Source of the DNA: Persicitalea sp964500445
Lineage (GTDB): Bacteria; Bacteroidota; Bacteroidia; Cytophagales; Spirosomataceae
Length of the DNA stretch: 64,000 bases
Reading direction: 5' to 3'
NCBI GenBank assembly: GCA_964500445.1
Contig: CAZCOG010000029.1
Span: 1-64,000, forward strand
The position numbers and the translations under genes are program-made. Below are positions 1 through 9,872 of the stretch, piece after piece. The notes beneath the pieces are model-generated. The model searched no databases and was not told the origin of the DNA. It worked only from the letters and a program-made list of their open reading frames with translations. How positions within the stretch are numbered: position 1 is the stretch's first letter; each line of letters starts with the position of its first letter.

Positions 1-50
1 GTATAAATTATAAGCTCTCCAGTAAGGCTTTTTTAAAATATCACAAATAG

Positions 51-76
51 AAAGCTCGAACAAATTCGGGAGCTTT
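51..76 (-). terminator. Likely terminator of the haloperoxidase operon
   Basis: The arms AAGCTC and GAGCTT flank a loop of about 12 bases, 40 bases beyond the stop codon of the minus-strand haloperoxidase gene. Read on the minus strand the stem is followed by TTCTATTT, a modest T-rich tract. It is probably the 3' end of the three-gene minus-strand group that starts near 6.3 kb. Confidence 0.5.
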
Positions 77-116
77 GCGAAGAATCTACATTTATCTACC
101 TGATTGCAACAATAGC

Positions 117-1433
117 TTAGGGTCGTATCCGGACCTTATCTAAGACCAGCCGTCCTACCTTTTCACCCTGGGTTTGTCCTTCTTCAATTGCTGCCCGGTA
201 GTGGATACCTCCATACAGTCGACTGATGGCTGCCTCATCGCAGGCCTGCCTAAAGGAGGAGAATCGGCGCTCGGGTAGGCCATAGTCTACCTCCGTGTTG
301 TCCACAAACACGAAATCTTTCCCAAAGTAGTCGGCCAGCACCGTGGCAGAGGCAGTAGAAATGACACTGTGTCCGCTGGTGTATTCAGGAAACGGAGGCG
401 TCTGCAAACGGGGACGCCATTTTTCGTCGATATAAGTATTGATTACGGTTTCAGGGCGGATCAGCTGGCTGCGGTATTTTTCGTCCCAACAACTGATAAA
501 CCCATCAAAGAGAGCGATGGAAGTCAACAGGTACGCACCGGCAGTTGCTGGCCAGTCCAGGTTGGCCGTGGCGGCGGCCTGCCCGGCAATGGACATCCAA
601 TGCCCGCCCGGCGAGAGCTTCTTGGTAGCAAAATTCAAATGCCCCTGCGTATTGAGGAAGAAGGGGTTGCAATCCCAATAGCTGGCAATTAACCGATGCT
701 CATCCGACATCAGTCGTGTCTTATCATACACCTCATAGGCTTGTTTCATGAATTCGCTTTCCTTATCGGTACTGAAAGCAGGCGGAGGAGCGGGCTTGAA
801 TTGCTGGGCCGAATCCATGACCATTGGCCGAATCCTGCCCCAGTAAGGCTCAACGGCATCGAAGTACCCTGGCGGGGTAGGCACCCACTTGCCGGGTGCT
901 TTGCTGTAAGTATAGCGCCGCCGACGCCGGGTTTCGGGGTAGTGATCCTGCGCCGCCCATTGAAGTATGCTGTCGCTCACAGCCTGTCCGAAGCGGAGGG
1001 AGTTCTGGTACACGGCGGGATCGGTTTCGTGCATTTCCCGCAGAATGACCGCCGCGCTATCCTGAAGTAGCGGTTCGGAAAAAACCATTTTACCGCCCGT
1101 CTGAAACAAAGCGTAGAGCGCCGCCAAGGGATAGTTTATCTTTCCTGGGGTGGGTATACGTGTAATATCAGGTACGCCCGGTATCTGCCCATGCAGACTT
1201 TGGTACTGCTTGTTGTGGAGTGCCAGAATTTCGTAGGCCGCCACATTGGCGTATACATACACCCGGCTAGCCACCGGAGGCGAGAAAATATCGTGTACAA
1301 TGGTACGGGTGAGGTTTTTCTGGGCGCGGTGAAACAACTCAGTAGAAGGTACCCCACCGGTGTTGCCGGTACTTCTTTGGCCAGAAGCAGGAAAGCACAC
1401 TAATATGAGAAATAGGGTCGGAAGGAATCGCAT
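117..1433 (-). CDS. Vanadium-dependent haloperoxidase / PAP2-superfamily secreted protein
   Basis: This 438-residue protein has a clear signal peptide (MRFLPTLFLILVCFPASGQ) and should be periplasmic or exported. The PAP2/haloperoxidase oxyanion site is visible in order: a Lys/Arg segment (KYRSQLIRPE, about 318-327), SGHS at 353-356 and RLYGGIHYR around 405-412, whose His would bind the oxyanion or vanadate. Family members either oxidise halides with hydrogen peroxide using vanadate or act as acid phosphatases; the sequence alone does not decide which. The start ATG lies 3 bp after the stop of the upstream FG-GAP gene, so the two are almost certainly cotranscribed. The same pairing with an ASPIC/FG-GAP protein is common in Cytophagales, which supports a shared extracellular role. 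Family call firm, reaction uncertain. Confidence 0.85.
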   Translation of the reverse strand: MRFLPTLFLILVCFPASGQRSTGNTGGVPSTELFHRAQKNLTRTIVHDIFSPPVASRVYVYANVAAYEILALHNKQYQSLHGQIPGVPDITRIPTPGKINYPLAALYALFQTGGKMVFSEPLLQDSAAVILREMHETDPAVYQNSLRFGQAVSDSILQWAAQDHYPETRRRRRYTYSKAPGKWVPTPPGYFDAVEPYWGRIRPMVMDSAQQFKPAPPPAFSTDKESEFMKQAYEVYDKTRLMSDEHRLIASYWDCNPFFLNTQGHLNFATKKLSPGGHWMSIAGQAAATANLDWPATAGAYLLTSIALFDGFISCWDEKYRSQLIRPETVINTYIDEKWRPRLQTPPFPEYTSGHSVISTASATVLADYFGKDFVFVDNTEVDYGLPERRFSSFRQACDEAAISRLYGGIHYRAAIEEGQTQGEKVGRLVLDKVRIRP

Positions 1434-1436
1434 GGA

Positions 1437-4400
1437 TTATTTTTTGGGCTGGTTAATTCGGAAAACCAGCATTGCACTATCGTTGCGCCCCACTATGAGC
1501 CACTTTTGCGCCCCCACATTCACGGTAGTCAGGGCGCGCACGTCGCCATCGGCCCATAGCCCCGATTGCTCAGGACCTACCGGCTCGAATTGCAGCGGAC
1601 TTGTCTGTTTCAGCAACAAACCGAAGGAAGAGTCGCTGGGACCCAACTGTACCCGGTAGGGCGAAAAGTTGCCGGCCACGACCAGATCCTTTTTACCATC
1701 CCGATCCACATCCTCCACGACAATGCCCCCGATGCGGGATACCTGGGCGGCCTGCGGTAGTTCATGGAGCGCGAAGGTAAGGCCACCTTTATTTTCCAGA
1801 ATTACGCTCGCCAGCTGCGTACAGACCAGTCTCTTGGATTTTTCAACATTAGCTTTACCAAACACATCTTCCACAGTGGCATCGGCGTACGATTCGTAGG
1901 AAAGGTACTTGCGCCGCAGGGGTACCATCTGATCCAGCATCTCATCGCGCGAGAACATCGGGTAGCTTTTGTCGCCAACGTAGTAACTGATAATAGGATC
2001 GATCAGGCCATTCTTATCGAAATCGTCGTAGTATAGCGTCATAGGTTTGTCGACCGATGTATGGAACTGATTGTTCAGGCCGCAATTGCCCGCTATTAAA
2101 TCAAGGTCACCGTCGCCGTCCAGATCGGCGGCGGTGAGCGAGGCCCACATACCTTCAGTATTCTGTAGCGCTTTGGCAGGTACCTCGATAAAACCATTAG
2201 CCTGATTCTGAAAAATCCGAATGCCCATCCAGTCGCCCGCCAGGGCTAAATCCTTCCGGCCGTCGCCATCCAGATCTTCTAAGATTACCGCCGTGATCAT
2301 ACCCGGCCGGAGCAGGTTTGCGTTCCATCCCGCCGTTACGTCTGTGAAAAGTACCTGACCAGGTTGGCTGTCGTTGCGCAGCAGGTAGCTTCGGGCCGCT
2401 TCGGGGAATGAACCCGGTACCGCCCGACCTCCTATGAATACATCCAAATCTCCGTCGCCATCCACGTCGGCGCTGGCGATGCATTGTGTAGGACTAAGCA
2501 TGGCGGGCAGCGCGTTACCGGCGAAGGCCAGAGTACCCCCGCCCTGATTGAGGTACAGGTGGTCTTGATACTCGGGCGATTGGTCTTCGTACTCGTTTCC
2601 GCCGCTCGCGACGTATAAATCCAGCTTGCCATCGCTGTCGGCATCGAAAAAATGGGCGGCTACGGCTTCGGAAGTCACGTGCTGCCGCCAGGGCTGGGTA
2701 GGGGCAGCAGCGAATTTTCCGTCGGCGGTTTGCAGGTAAAGTACCCCGAATTGGTTGGCCGCGCCACCAAAGAATAAGTCCTCACGCCCATCGCCATTGA
2801 CATCGCCCCGCGCCAGCGCCGGACCCATGCGCGAGAGCTGGTAGGGTAGGAGTACTTCAACTTTGAAATCGATAAAATCATTTTCCTGATGAATGAAATC
2901 AAGTCCCGTTTCTTGCGAAGGAATCTGTTCGAACAGGGTAGGTTGTTTGTTTTTAGGAATATTGTATCCCGCCAGATCAGCTCCCAACGAGGGTTCTTTT
3001 ACAACCAGTAACTGATTTGGTACGGGAACAGGCAAAGCAGTACGTACCCCCAAAGGCCAGGCTATCAACACAGAGTCCACGATTGAATGTTCTCCTAAAC
3101 CAAAATGCAAATCGGTGGTCACGGACGACTGATACCCCCGCACGGGATAGAGTTCCTTATACTGCTGCCGGCCGCCGGAATATAACCATACTTTTGCGCC
3201 TAGAGCCTGGGTGTTGGGCTGTTTGCCTTCCAGCCGCAGGGTTAGGTAGTTTTTCTTGGGGGCGTTATTTTGATAAATAAAGATAGGGTCGTTGATATTG
3301 GAAATCACCAGATCCAGATCGCCATCCCGGTCAAAATCGGCGTAGGCGGCGGCGTTGGATACGGTAGCTTCGGTCAGGCCCCATTGTTGGGAAACATTCT
3401 CAAACCCTATGTTTTCCGTCTTGTCGCTATTCCGGTTTCGGAACAGGTAGTTGGTAAGCTTGTTGGAGGGCATTTTCTGTACCAGACCGTAGGTCTGAAA
3501 ATTGAGATTGCCCTTGGCGGCTTGCTGCAACTGGGCCTCGGCAACGGTGTACTTCAGGAAATCCATGTTGGTGAAATCCCGCAGATAGCCGTTGGTAATC
3601 AGAATGTCCTTCCAACCGTCGTTGTCGAAGTCGGCCAAGAGTCCCGCCCAGCTCCAATCGGTGTTTGAGATGCCCGCCAGTTGACCTATCTCACTAAATC
3701 GTACCTGGTCCTTGGCATCCATTCCCATGTTCAGGTGCAACATATTGCGCATCTGCTGATGGTAGTAGCCGCTGTCGAGCAAGAGGTGGTATTGGTCGTA
3801 CATGTCGGGACCTTTCAGCAGTTTCTGCCGCTGGTTGTCCTCAGGCAGCATGTCGAGGGTCAGCACGTCGGGGCGGCCGTCGTTGTTGAAATCACCGATG
3901 TCAGCGCCCATCGAAAACTTGGAAATGTGGGCAAACGACTGCCGCAGTGATTCTTGAAATGTCCCATTGCGGTTGTTGACGTAGTAACAGTCCACCTCGG
4001 TGTAGTCGCTGCTGGTATAAAGGTCGGGCCAGCCGTCCTGGTTAACATCAGCCACAGTGACGCTCAGGCCGAAATTCAGGGCATTATTAATGATACCCGC
4101 CTTTTTGGTTACATCCGTAAAGTGGGGGGTACCTTTCTTGCTGTCGTTGCGGAACAGGCGATTGCCGAAGTAGGGGTTGGGCGTAGCCCTGATTTCGCGG
4201 GTGTTTAGAAACGGGTTGACGGTGTGGTTGGAATGATTCAGCAGGAACATATCTAGGTCGCCGTCGCGGTCGTAGTCGAAAAAAGCCGCCTGAGTCGATA
4301 GGGTACCCGGCGCATCCAGCCCCATTTCTTTGGCCATCTCTTTAAATATAGGTACCCCATTCTTCACACCCTGATTGATGAAAAGTTCGTTGGCCAGCTG

Positions 4401-4856
4401 CGCTTTCTCCCGGAAAAAGCCCGAGTGACAAACGTACACATCTAGCAGCCCATCGCCATTGACATCGGCCACGCTCACACCCGTACCCCAGGTACCGTTG
4501 CCTTCTACGCCAGCCGCACGGCTCACATCTTCAAACCGGATGGTACCCTCAGTTTTGGCGGAGCGATTTAGGTACAGTTTATTAGGTACTGTATTGCCCG
4601 AAATGAAAAGGTCCGGCCAGCCGTCGTTGTCGAAATCTCCGATGCCGACTCCGTTGCCGTTGTACAGGTATTCGTAGCGAAAAATGTGCAGGGAGTCGTC
4701 TTCTTCGATTTTATTTACAAAATCAACGCCCGTTGTTTCGGCCGGAAGTCGGGTGAAAAGGGTTTGCGCGCTGGAAGTTCCTGCTCCCAACACGGCTAAA
4801 ATTAACATCAGGTACCTGACCTTTTTCCAGAAAACAGTATGTAAAGTTGAAATCAT
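1437..4856 (-). CDS. Secreted FG-GAP/VCBS repeat protein with ASPIC/UnbV domain (CRTAC1-like)
   Basis: This 1139-residue protein has an N-terminal signal (LMLILAVLGAGTSSAQT). It carries many acidic calcium-binding FG-GAP loops such as DFDNDGWPDLF, DVNGDGLLDVY, DYDRDGDLDMF and DLDGDGRKDLA, spread over residues of about 75-500 and 660-1080, which predicts one or two beta-propellers. Between them, at about residues 535-622, lies an ASPIC/UnbV domain (GYQSSVTTDLHFGLGEH). Such proteins are exported and probably bind calcium; no enzymatic activity is established. It sits between a cytochrome c/copper monooxygenase-like protein and a haloperoxidase, all on one strand. Calcium binding is inferred from loop spacing. 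No Por-type C-terminal sorting domain was recognised. Confidence 0.88.
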   Translation of the reverse strand: MISTLHTVFWKKVRYLMLILAVLGAGTSSAQTLFTRLPAETTGVDFVNKIEEDDSLHIFRYEYLYNGNGVGIGDFDNDGWPDLFISGNTVPNKLYLNRSAKTEGTIRFEDVSRAAGVEGNGTWGTGVSVADVNGDGLLDVYVCHSGFFREKAQLANELFINQGVKNGVPIFKEMAKEMGLDAPGTLSTQAAFFDYDRDGDLDMFLLNHSNHTVNPFLNTREIRATPNPYFGNRLFRNDSKKGTPHFTDVTKKAGIINNALNFGLSVTVADVNQDGWPDLYTSSDYTEVDCYYVNNRNGTFQESLRQSFAHISKFSMGADIGDFNNDGRPDVLTLDMLPEDNQRQKLLKGPDMYDQYHLLLDSGYYHQQMRNMLHLNMGMDAKDQVRFSEIGQLAGISNTDWSWAGLLADFDNDGWKDILITNGYLRDFTNMDFLKYTVAEAQLQQAAKGNLNFQTYGLVQKMPSNKLTNYLFRNRNSDKTENIGFENVSQQWGLTEATVSNAAAYADFDRDGDLDLVISNINDPIFIYQNNAPKKNYLTLRLEGKQPNTQALGAKVWLYSGGRQQYKELYPVRGYQSSVTTDLHFGLGEHSIVDSVLIAWPLGVRTALPVPVPNQLLVVKEPSLGADLAGYNIPKNKQPTLFEQIPSQETGLDFIHQENDFIDFKVEVLLPYQLSRMGPALARGDVNGDGREDLFFGGAANQFGVLYLQTADGKFAAAPTQPWRQHVTSEAVAAHFFDADSDGKLDLYVASGGNEYEDQSPEYQDHLYLNQGGGTLAFAGNALPAMLSPTQCIASADVDGDGDLDVFIGGRAVPGSFPEAARSYLLRNDSQPGQVLFTDVTAGWNANLLRPGMITAVILEDLDGDGRKDLALAGDWMGIRIFQNQANGFIEVPAKALQNTEGMWASLTAADLDGDGDLDLIAGNCGLNNQFHTSVDKPMTLYYDDFDKNGLIDPIISYYVGDKSYPMFSRDEMLDQMVPLRRKYLSYESYADATVEDVFGKANVEKSKRLVCTQLASVILENKGGLTFALHELPQAAQVSRIGGIVVEDVDRDGKKDLVVAGNFSPYRVQLGPSDSSFGLLLKQTSPLQFEPVGPEQSGLWADGDVRALTTVNVGAQKWLIVGRNDSAMLVFRINQPKK

Positions 4857-4946
4857 AGACTAAGGTTTTGGAAAAGTATTTGACCCGATACCTGGTTGAT
4901 TGAGAACATATCGCTTTCAACTATCCACTCTCAACTGTCTACTGAC

Positions 4947-6290
4947 TCACTCCCAGTCAAACGTCAGCGTGTCGTCGCCGGGTTTTCGCTCGACGTACAT
5001 CAGAATCAGCGTCATCATTTCCTGGTCGCTGCGCATGTTGCCGTCCGAAAGGACCAGTTGCGGCGGGTTGTGGGGATTCATTGGATTATTGGCGGTGTTG
5101 TCGTAGGTACCTTCGATATGTACCACCGCGCCTTTGGGCAGCAACACCGGCTTGGGATAGCGATAAATCTCCTGCCAGCGGAAATCCCAGGCCGGAATCC
5201 GCACGAGCGGAATAGTGTCGCCGTTGGCCTGAGTAGCGTACGCTTTAAACGATTTGCCCAATTGGTGCATGTGCGGCCAGGCGTATAATAACGACACGTC
5301 GGGCTGGTTATTGGCCACCCGCAAGGTGAAGGATTTGACTTCATCCGCAAAAATCATAAAGGGCGGCGTAATATCTTTCTCGCCAATACCGCCCGATCCC
5401 AGGCTGATTACCTTTACTTTACGTTCGATGGGGGTACTTTTGAAAAAGAAATTGACACCATTGATGCTTTCGGCGTCCAGCGCCGAGGGGCCATAATGCA
5501 CCGTCAGCAGCATAACACCCCGGCGGGGCATTTCCCACCCCATGTCTTTGGGATAGGTTTCGTAGGTAGCACCCGGAATCCAGCCGCCATAGTAGGTCAT
5601 TTCTTTCTTGTACTTCACCCACTGATAGTACTGACTGGCCGACTCGCCGTTCAGATCCACGACATTGACGGTATTATACAGATTAATCGCGGTATCTTCC
5701 ACCGGATGGATGGCGTAGTTGGCGTGGTGGATAATTTTCTTGTTGTTGGAGGTAAATTCAATGACCTCCACATTGGCTCCCTGGGGTAGCTCAAAGGGTA
5801 CCTTGAACATCATGAACCGCTCTTTTCCGTCGCCTTTCTGCACAAAAGCCTCGGACATTTTTAGCGTGAGGTCGGGCTTGCGCGCATAGGCGGTTCCGGC
5901 GTTGGTGCGTTCCAGAAGGGCTTTTTCGGCTTTCAGATTTTCCTTGCCTTTGGGCGTTCCGGCGTCAATCCAGGCGACGATGGTAGCAATTTCTTCATCG
6001 CTGAGGGAACGGTTGTTGGCAAAATCGACGTAGTGGTCGTCGGCTTTCCAGGGCGGCATGTAGCGGGTACTGACCACTTTGCGGATGAATTTGGCACGCT
6101 TCGAAACGTCTTCGTAGGTAATAAGCGAAAAAGGCGCCGCCTCGCCCGGTCGGTGGCATACTGCACAATTGGCATGGACGATGGACTGCACATCCTTGTA
6201 AAAAGTTACGGACTGGGAAAATCCGTCGCTCTTACCAAGATAAAGTACGCCCAGCCAGAGAATAGAAGCTTTTACCTTATTAAAAAACAT
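4947..6290 (-). CDS. Cytochrome c fused to copper ascorbate-dependent monooxygenase-like domains
   Basis: The protein is 447 residues from the ATG at 6290; a TTG six codons earlier is open but less likely. A signal peptide (ILWLGVLYLGKSDGFSQ) is followed by a mono-heme motif CAVCH at 42-46 and the RPGEAAPFSL segment typical of the planctomycete/bacteroidete cytochrome that precedes such enzymes. The remainder resembles the PHM/DBH copper type II monooxygenase fold: a His pair at 188-189 (KKIIHHANY), LTVHYG near 265, HMH at 340-342 and a Met-rich EMM motif near 424 are candidate copper ligands. Family members hydroxylate substrates with copper and a reductant; here the fused heme could deliver electrons. 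The substrate is unknown. It is the first gene of the minus-strand group leading to the FG-GAP and haloperoxidase genes. Confidence 0.8.
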   Translation of the reverse strand: MFFNKVKASILWLGVLYLGKSDGFSQSVTFYKDVQSIVHANCAVCHRPGEAAPFSLITYEDVSKRAKFIRKVVSTRYMPPWKADDHYVDFANNRSLSDEEIATIVAWIDAGTPKGKENLKAEKALLERTNAGTAYARKPDLTLKMSEAFVQKGDGKERFMMFKVPFELPQGANVEVIEFTSNNKKIIHHANYAIHPVEDTAINLYNTVNVVDLNGESASQYYQWVKYKKEMTYYGGWIPGATYETYPKDMGWEMPRRGVMLLTVHYGPSALDAESINGVNFFFKSTPIERKVKVISLGSGGIGEKDITPPFMIFADEVKSFTLRVANNQPDVSLLYAWPHMHQLGKSFKAYATQANGDTIPLVRIPAWDFRWQEIYRYPKPVLLPKGAVVHIEGTYDNTANNPMNPHNPPQLVLSDGNMRSDQEMMTLILMYVERKPGDDTLTFDWE

Positions 6291-6453
6291 TTTATGACAA
6301 AGGAGCAATCAATACATTGATCAAATTTAAAAAAATTTAATAAGTATCACTAATTGAGTAAGTCGGGAAACTTTTACTTCTGGCCAAATACTTCTCTGGA
6401 ACAAATAATATTTAGTTGTTCAGAAGGTTCTTTAGCGACGATAAAAACTTGTG

Positions 6454-7233
6454 TTATGCAGTAAGTACTGTACCAGAATCCCCAATAGCGACATTGAGGA
6501 GGTCGTTGGCATGACAGATCGTGACCCTGTCTACCCCCGATTTCAGGGCTTCAAAGGCGTTGTCCAGCTTCGGGATCATACCTTTATTTATAACGCCCGT
6601 ACTTTTATATTCGGCATAAGTAGCAGGATTCAATTTGTCGATTACGGCTTCATCATCATCCGGATCGGAGAGGACGCCTTTTTTCTCGAAACAATACACC
6701 AGATTGATGGAGTAAGTACCTGCCAGAGCCACGGCCGTGGCCGAGGCCATGGTATCAGCGTTGGTATTCAGCAACAGGCCTTCGCGGCTGTACGTCAGTG
6801 GAGCGATCACGGGTATCAGGCTGCTCTTCAGCAGGCTTTGCAGTTGTGGGGCGTTCACCTCTTCTATGTCGCCCACAAAACCGTAATCGATTGTTTTGAC
6901 CGGGCGCTTCACCGAGCGAATGATACCGCCATCCGCCCCCGTGAGACCGATGGCATTGCAGCCGTTGGCTTGCAGTTGTGCTACCAGATTTTTGTTCACC
7001 AGTCCGCCGTACACCATGGTGACTACATCCAGCATAGAGCGGTCGGTAATCCGGCGACCATCCACCATGTTGGTTTCGATGCCGAGTTGGGCGGCGGTCT
7101 GCGTGGCGATTTTGCCGCCGCCGTGGACGAGAATTTTTGAGCCTTCGAGTTGGGCAAAGGCTTTGAGGAAATTTGCGCAGGCGTCAGCATTGTCAATCAC
7201 ATTGCCGCCTATTTTTACTATGGTTAATTTCAA
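6454..7233 (-). CDS. argB: Acetylglutamate kinase family (ArgB; may act on N-succinylglutamate)
   Basis: At 259 residues this is normal length for an amino-acid kinase. The N-terminal phosphate-binding loop (KIGGNVIDN), the substrate loop LVHGGGKIA, and NTNADTMASATAVAL near the C-terminal third match the ArgB family. The enzyme phosphorylates the gamma-carboxyl of the acylated glutamate in arginine biosynthesis. In several Bacteroidota the pathway runs on succinylated rather than acetylated intermediates, and this cannot be settled from ArgB alone. It is alone here; no other arg gene lies in the window. It is divergent from the truncated hemoglobin gene, with about 130 bp between their starts. 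Confidence 0.92.
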   Translation of the reverse strand: MKLTIVKIGGNVIDNADACANFLKAFAQLEGSKILVHGGGKIATQTAAQLGIETNMVDGRRITDRSMLDVVTMVYGGLVNKNLVAQLQANGCNAIGLTGADGGIIRSVKRPVKTIDYGFVGDIEEVNAPQLQSLLKSSLIPVIAPLTYSREGLLLNTNADTMASATAVALAGTYSINLVYCFEKKGVLSDPDDDEAVIDKLNPATYAEYKSTGVINKGMIPKLDNAFEALKSGVDRVTICHANDLLNVAIGDSGTVLTA

Positions 7234-7364
7234 GGAAAAATATTTTTTATGATAAAATCGGGATACTAAACCCGTGAATGTATGACGAAGGTCATTGCCA
7301 GCGCTTGAACGAAAGGTAAACGATGCGTTGTTTGAATGGCAGTCTCAAAATGCCGCAAAATACT

Positions 7365-7778
7365 ATGCTTTCCGAAATCACTACCCGCGCTGATGTAGAA
7401 AATCTCGTTAACACTTTTTATGACAAAGTACGCAACGATGCCACAATTGGCGTAATTTTCAATGAAATAGCAAATGTCGACTGGGATACCCACCTACCCA
7501 AAATGTACGATTTTTGGGAAGGGATTCTCTTCGGAACGGGCAATTACCGGGGGCGGCCCATGCCGCCGCATTTCAGACTGAACGAAACCCACCCCTTTCA
7601 GCCCGAGTACTTTGATGCCTGGCTTGCACTTTTTTATCAAACCGTAGACGAACTATTTGAAGGCAAAAAGGCGGCCGAAGTCAAAATGCGCGCTATGAAT
7701 ATTGCGGCAGTTATGGAGTATCGCATCGGGCAAATCAACGCGGGAACCAATGCCTCCTTACTTCACCGGAACCAGTAG
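7365..7778 (+). CDS. Group III truncated hemoglobin
   Basis: The 137-residue protein starts at ATG 7365 (MLSEITTRADVENL), chosen because family members begin a few residues before the ITTR-DIE segment; upstream ATGs at 7323 and 7350 are also in frame. The sequence shows the group III truncated globin pattern: VNTFYDKVRNDATIGVIF in the A/B helices, the MYDFWEG segment, then a candidate proximal heme His in PPHFRL. Members bind oxygen or NO in the cytosol and probably take part in redox or NO handling. Its 3' end overlaps the convergent FAD oxidoreductase gene by 21 bp. Confidence 0.88.
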   Translation: MLSEITTRADVENLVNTFYDKVRNDATIGVIFNEIANVDWDTHLPKMYDFWEGILFGTGNYRGRPMPPHFRLNETHPFQPEYFDAWLALFYQTVDELFEGKKAAEVKMRAMNIAAVMEYRIGQINAGTNASLLHRNQ

Positions 7779-9794
7779 TACTGCGTCAGCGACTACCGTG
7801 CCGTCTGCGCCCTCATTGGATATTTCCACAAAGTTTTCTGCGCCCTTGACAAAACGGTAAGTACCAGCTTCGATCCATTCGTTGACCTGCGTTTGGGTGG
7901 CAAGGTTGACATTTTCTGTTTTCTTTCCGGCTTTTATTTTCAGATTCGTGCGGCTGGCCTTTCCGGTTTTTGTGCCATCGTACTGAGTAGGATTTCCGCC
8001 GCCTCCGCCCGGATAAGGGTTAAAAACGAAGACAGTGTATTTGCCATTTTTAGGAACATCGGGCGTATAGCGCACCGATTTTATGTTCTGGCCCTTGGAG
8101 TCGTCCACTAACTGCGATACAGCGTATTTACCACCGCCTTCTTCGGTGCGCCAGCTTCCGTTAAGAGCTACGGCCTGGGGCGTCACGTCGTTATCCAGCA
8201 GAATTTCGGGCGTGCTGCCGTTGGCCAGCGGATCAGTTTTGAGTTTGTTTTGCAGGGCGGCAATGTCGATTTCCTGTACCGACGTTTTGCTGTCCACGGC
8301 CAGTACCGCCGCCGTAGCCGCTGCCTGACCGAGGGCCATGAATACAGGTTCCATTCGGATAGAACCGTAGGCAATATGACTGGCCGAATGGGCCACGGGT
8401 ACCAGCAGATTGGTGCATTCGGTGCGTTTAGGCGTGAGGGCACGGTAGCTGATGGGGTAGGGGCCAAAGCCGTGTACCTGTACGTCGCCTTCGTTCTGCA
8501 CCATCATCTTTCCAGTGGCCGGGTTCGGTACCATCAACCGTTGGCAGTTGTGCGAATCCATGCTGTAAGCAGCCAGGGCAATGGCGTCCGGGGCTACTTC
8601 TTCTCCTTCGCAGTGGTGCTGGGTCATAACATACTCGCCCTTCATGCGCCTTGCCTCCCGAATATATAGCTGGGGGGAGAAATGATCATTGTCCACATAC
8701 TCGTCTTTGGGATACCCCCATTCCAGCATTTGTTTCCGCAGGTGTTCGGGCATCCGTGGATCATGGCCCACGAAGTAGAGAAATCCCTTGGTATAGTCCA
8801 CATGGTCCTGAACAATTTTCTGTCGCGTATCGTAGTCGGCTTCTGGGTACTGGTAATTCATGCCGATCATATCCGTTGAGAAACCGCCTTTATTGTTGAT
8901 GTCGGTTTTGTGGTTGGGCATATCGGCGATGTGCATCACACCCCAGTTGATATGTTGGGGCTTCTCGATGGCAATTTGCCGAAGCAATAGTTCATACTTT
9001 GATGAGTCGTAGCGGGCAGGGCGCGTGATTGGAATCTGGTTGGCCGGGTCGCTGGTGAGGCAGATGCGGAAGTTGTAGGCCTGCACGCTCTGGTCGCCGC
9101 TGCCAATCGGGTAGAGTGGCTCAGTACTTATCCCCCAAAGTAAGCCGCTGTTCGGGTCGTCGGGGATTTTATAGGGGCTAATTCCGGGTGGAAACTGGTG
9201 CTTGTCGAGTAGTTGCACGCCATTCCAGGTCTCACCGTACACCTCATTATCTTCACGGCCCACCACGTAGCTGACACCCGCCTTTGCCATTAGATCGCCT
9301 TCGTAGGTGCAGTCGATAAAGATTTTGGCGCGAACGGTGCGGTTGGTTTTGGGTTCGGGATAAAGCGAATTTTCCACCACAATTTCCTGAATTTTTCCGT
9401 TCTGATTATCAACCGAAAAAAGGCGATAATCATACCACACCTCTACTTTGGCCCGGTCGATGTACTCGTTAAAAAGATTCAGGGCCACGTGCGGCTCAAA
9501 CGTCCACTGTTCAAATTTGCCATAGTGCTGCCCAATGCGGCGGTAAAAATCCCGCGACAAGCCTGTAATAGCATATTTGTTGCCGATGTCAGTCTGGCCC
9601 AAGCCACCTGAACTCAGCCCGCCCAGGCGTTTAGTGGGTTCGATCAGCAGAACGGACTTTCCCTGCATTTTGGCAGCATATGCCGCAATGACACCCGCCG
9701 AAGTACCACCATACACGCAGATGTCGTAAGTTTTCTGGGCGAAGGCGGTGGTGGTACATAACAGCAGAATTGTAAATTGAAAAAATATTCTCAT
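7758..9794 (-). CDS. Secreted FAD-dependent oxidoreductase with golvesin-like C-terminal domain
   Basis: This 678-residue protein starts at ATG 9794; a GTG two codons earlier is also in frame. The signal peptide ends TTTAFAQ. Next comes an FAD-binding Rossmann motif (VYGGTSAGVIAAYAAKMQGK) and the RLGGLSSGGLGQTD segment typical of the FAD_oxidored family (PF12831), which occupies roughly residues 20-530. Residues of about 540-678 form a beta-rich domain with GSWRTEEGGGKYAVSQL and ADAVLLVPVK at its end, like the golvesin/xanthan-lyase C-terminal domain often attached to carbohydrate-active proteins. The substrate is unknown; sugar or polysaccharide derivatives are plausible. The last 21 bp overlap the hemoglobin gene. 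Confidence 0.85.
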   Translation of the reverse strand: MRIFFQFTILLLCTTTAFAQKTYDICVYGGTSAGVIAAYAAKMQGKSVLLIEPTKRLGGLSSGGLGQTDIGNKYAITGLSRDFYRRIGQHYGKFEQWTFEPHVALNLFNEYIDRAKVEVWYDYRLFSVDNQNGKIQEIVVENSLYPEPKTNRTVRAKIFIDCTYEGDLMAKAGVSYVVGREDNEVYGETWNGVQLLDKHQFPPGISPYKIPDDPNSGLLWGISTEPLYPIGSGDQSVQAYNFRICLTSDPANQIPITRPARYDSSKYELLLRQIAIEKPQHINWGVMHIADMPNHKTDINNKGGFSTDMIGMNYQYPEADYDTRQKIVQDHVDYTKGFLYFVGHDPRMPEHLRKQMLEWGYPKDEYVDNDHFSPQLYIREARRMKGEYVMTQHHCEGEEVAPDAIALAAYSMDSHNCQRLMVPNPATGKMMVQNEGDVQVHGFGPYPISYRALTPKRTECTNLLVPVAHSASHIAYGSIRMEPVFMALGQAAATAAVLAVDSKTSVQEIDIAALQNKLKTDPLANGSTPEILLDNDVTPQAVALNGSWRTEEGGGKYAVSQLVDDSKGQNIKSVRYTPDVPKNGKYTVFVFNPYPGGGGGNPTQYDGTKTGKASRTNLKIKAGKKTENVNLATQTQVNEWIEAGTYRFVKGAENFVEISNEGADGTVVADAVLLVPVK

Positions 9795-9872
9795 AAACAC
9801 TTTCTTAGGTTCTGAACAGGATTCAAGAGAAATAGTTGTTGTGAAAATAAGCCATTCAGGAAGCCGCTATAC

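Noticed and set aside
6451..7140. Open frame of 229 codons antisense to argB
   Set aside because: Covers a well-supported argB and has an antisense-type composition.
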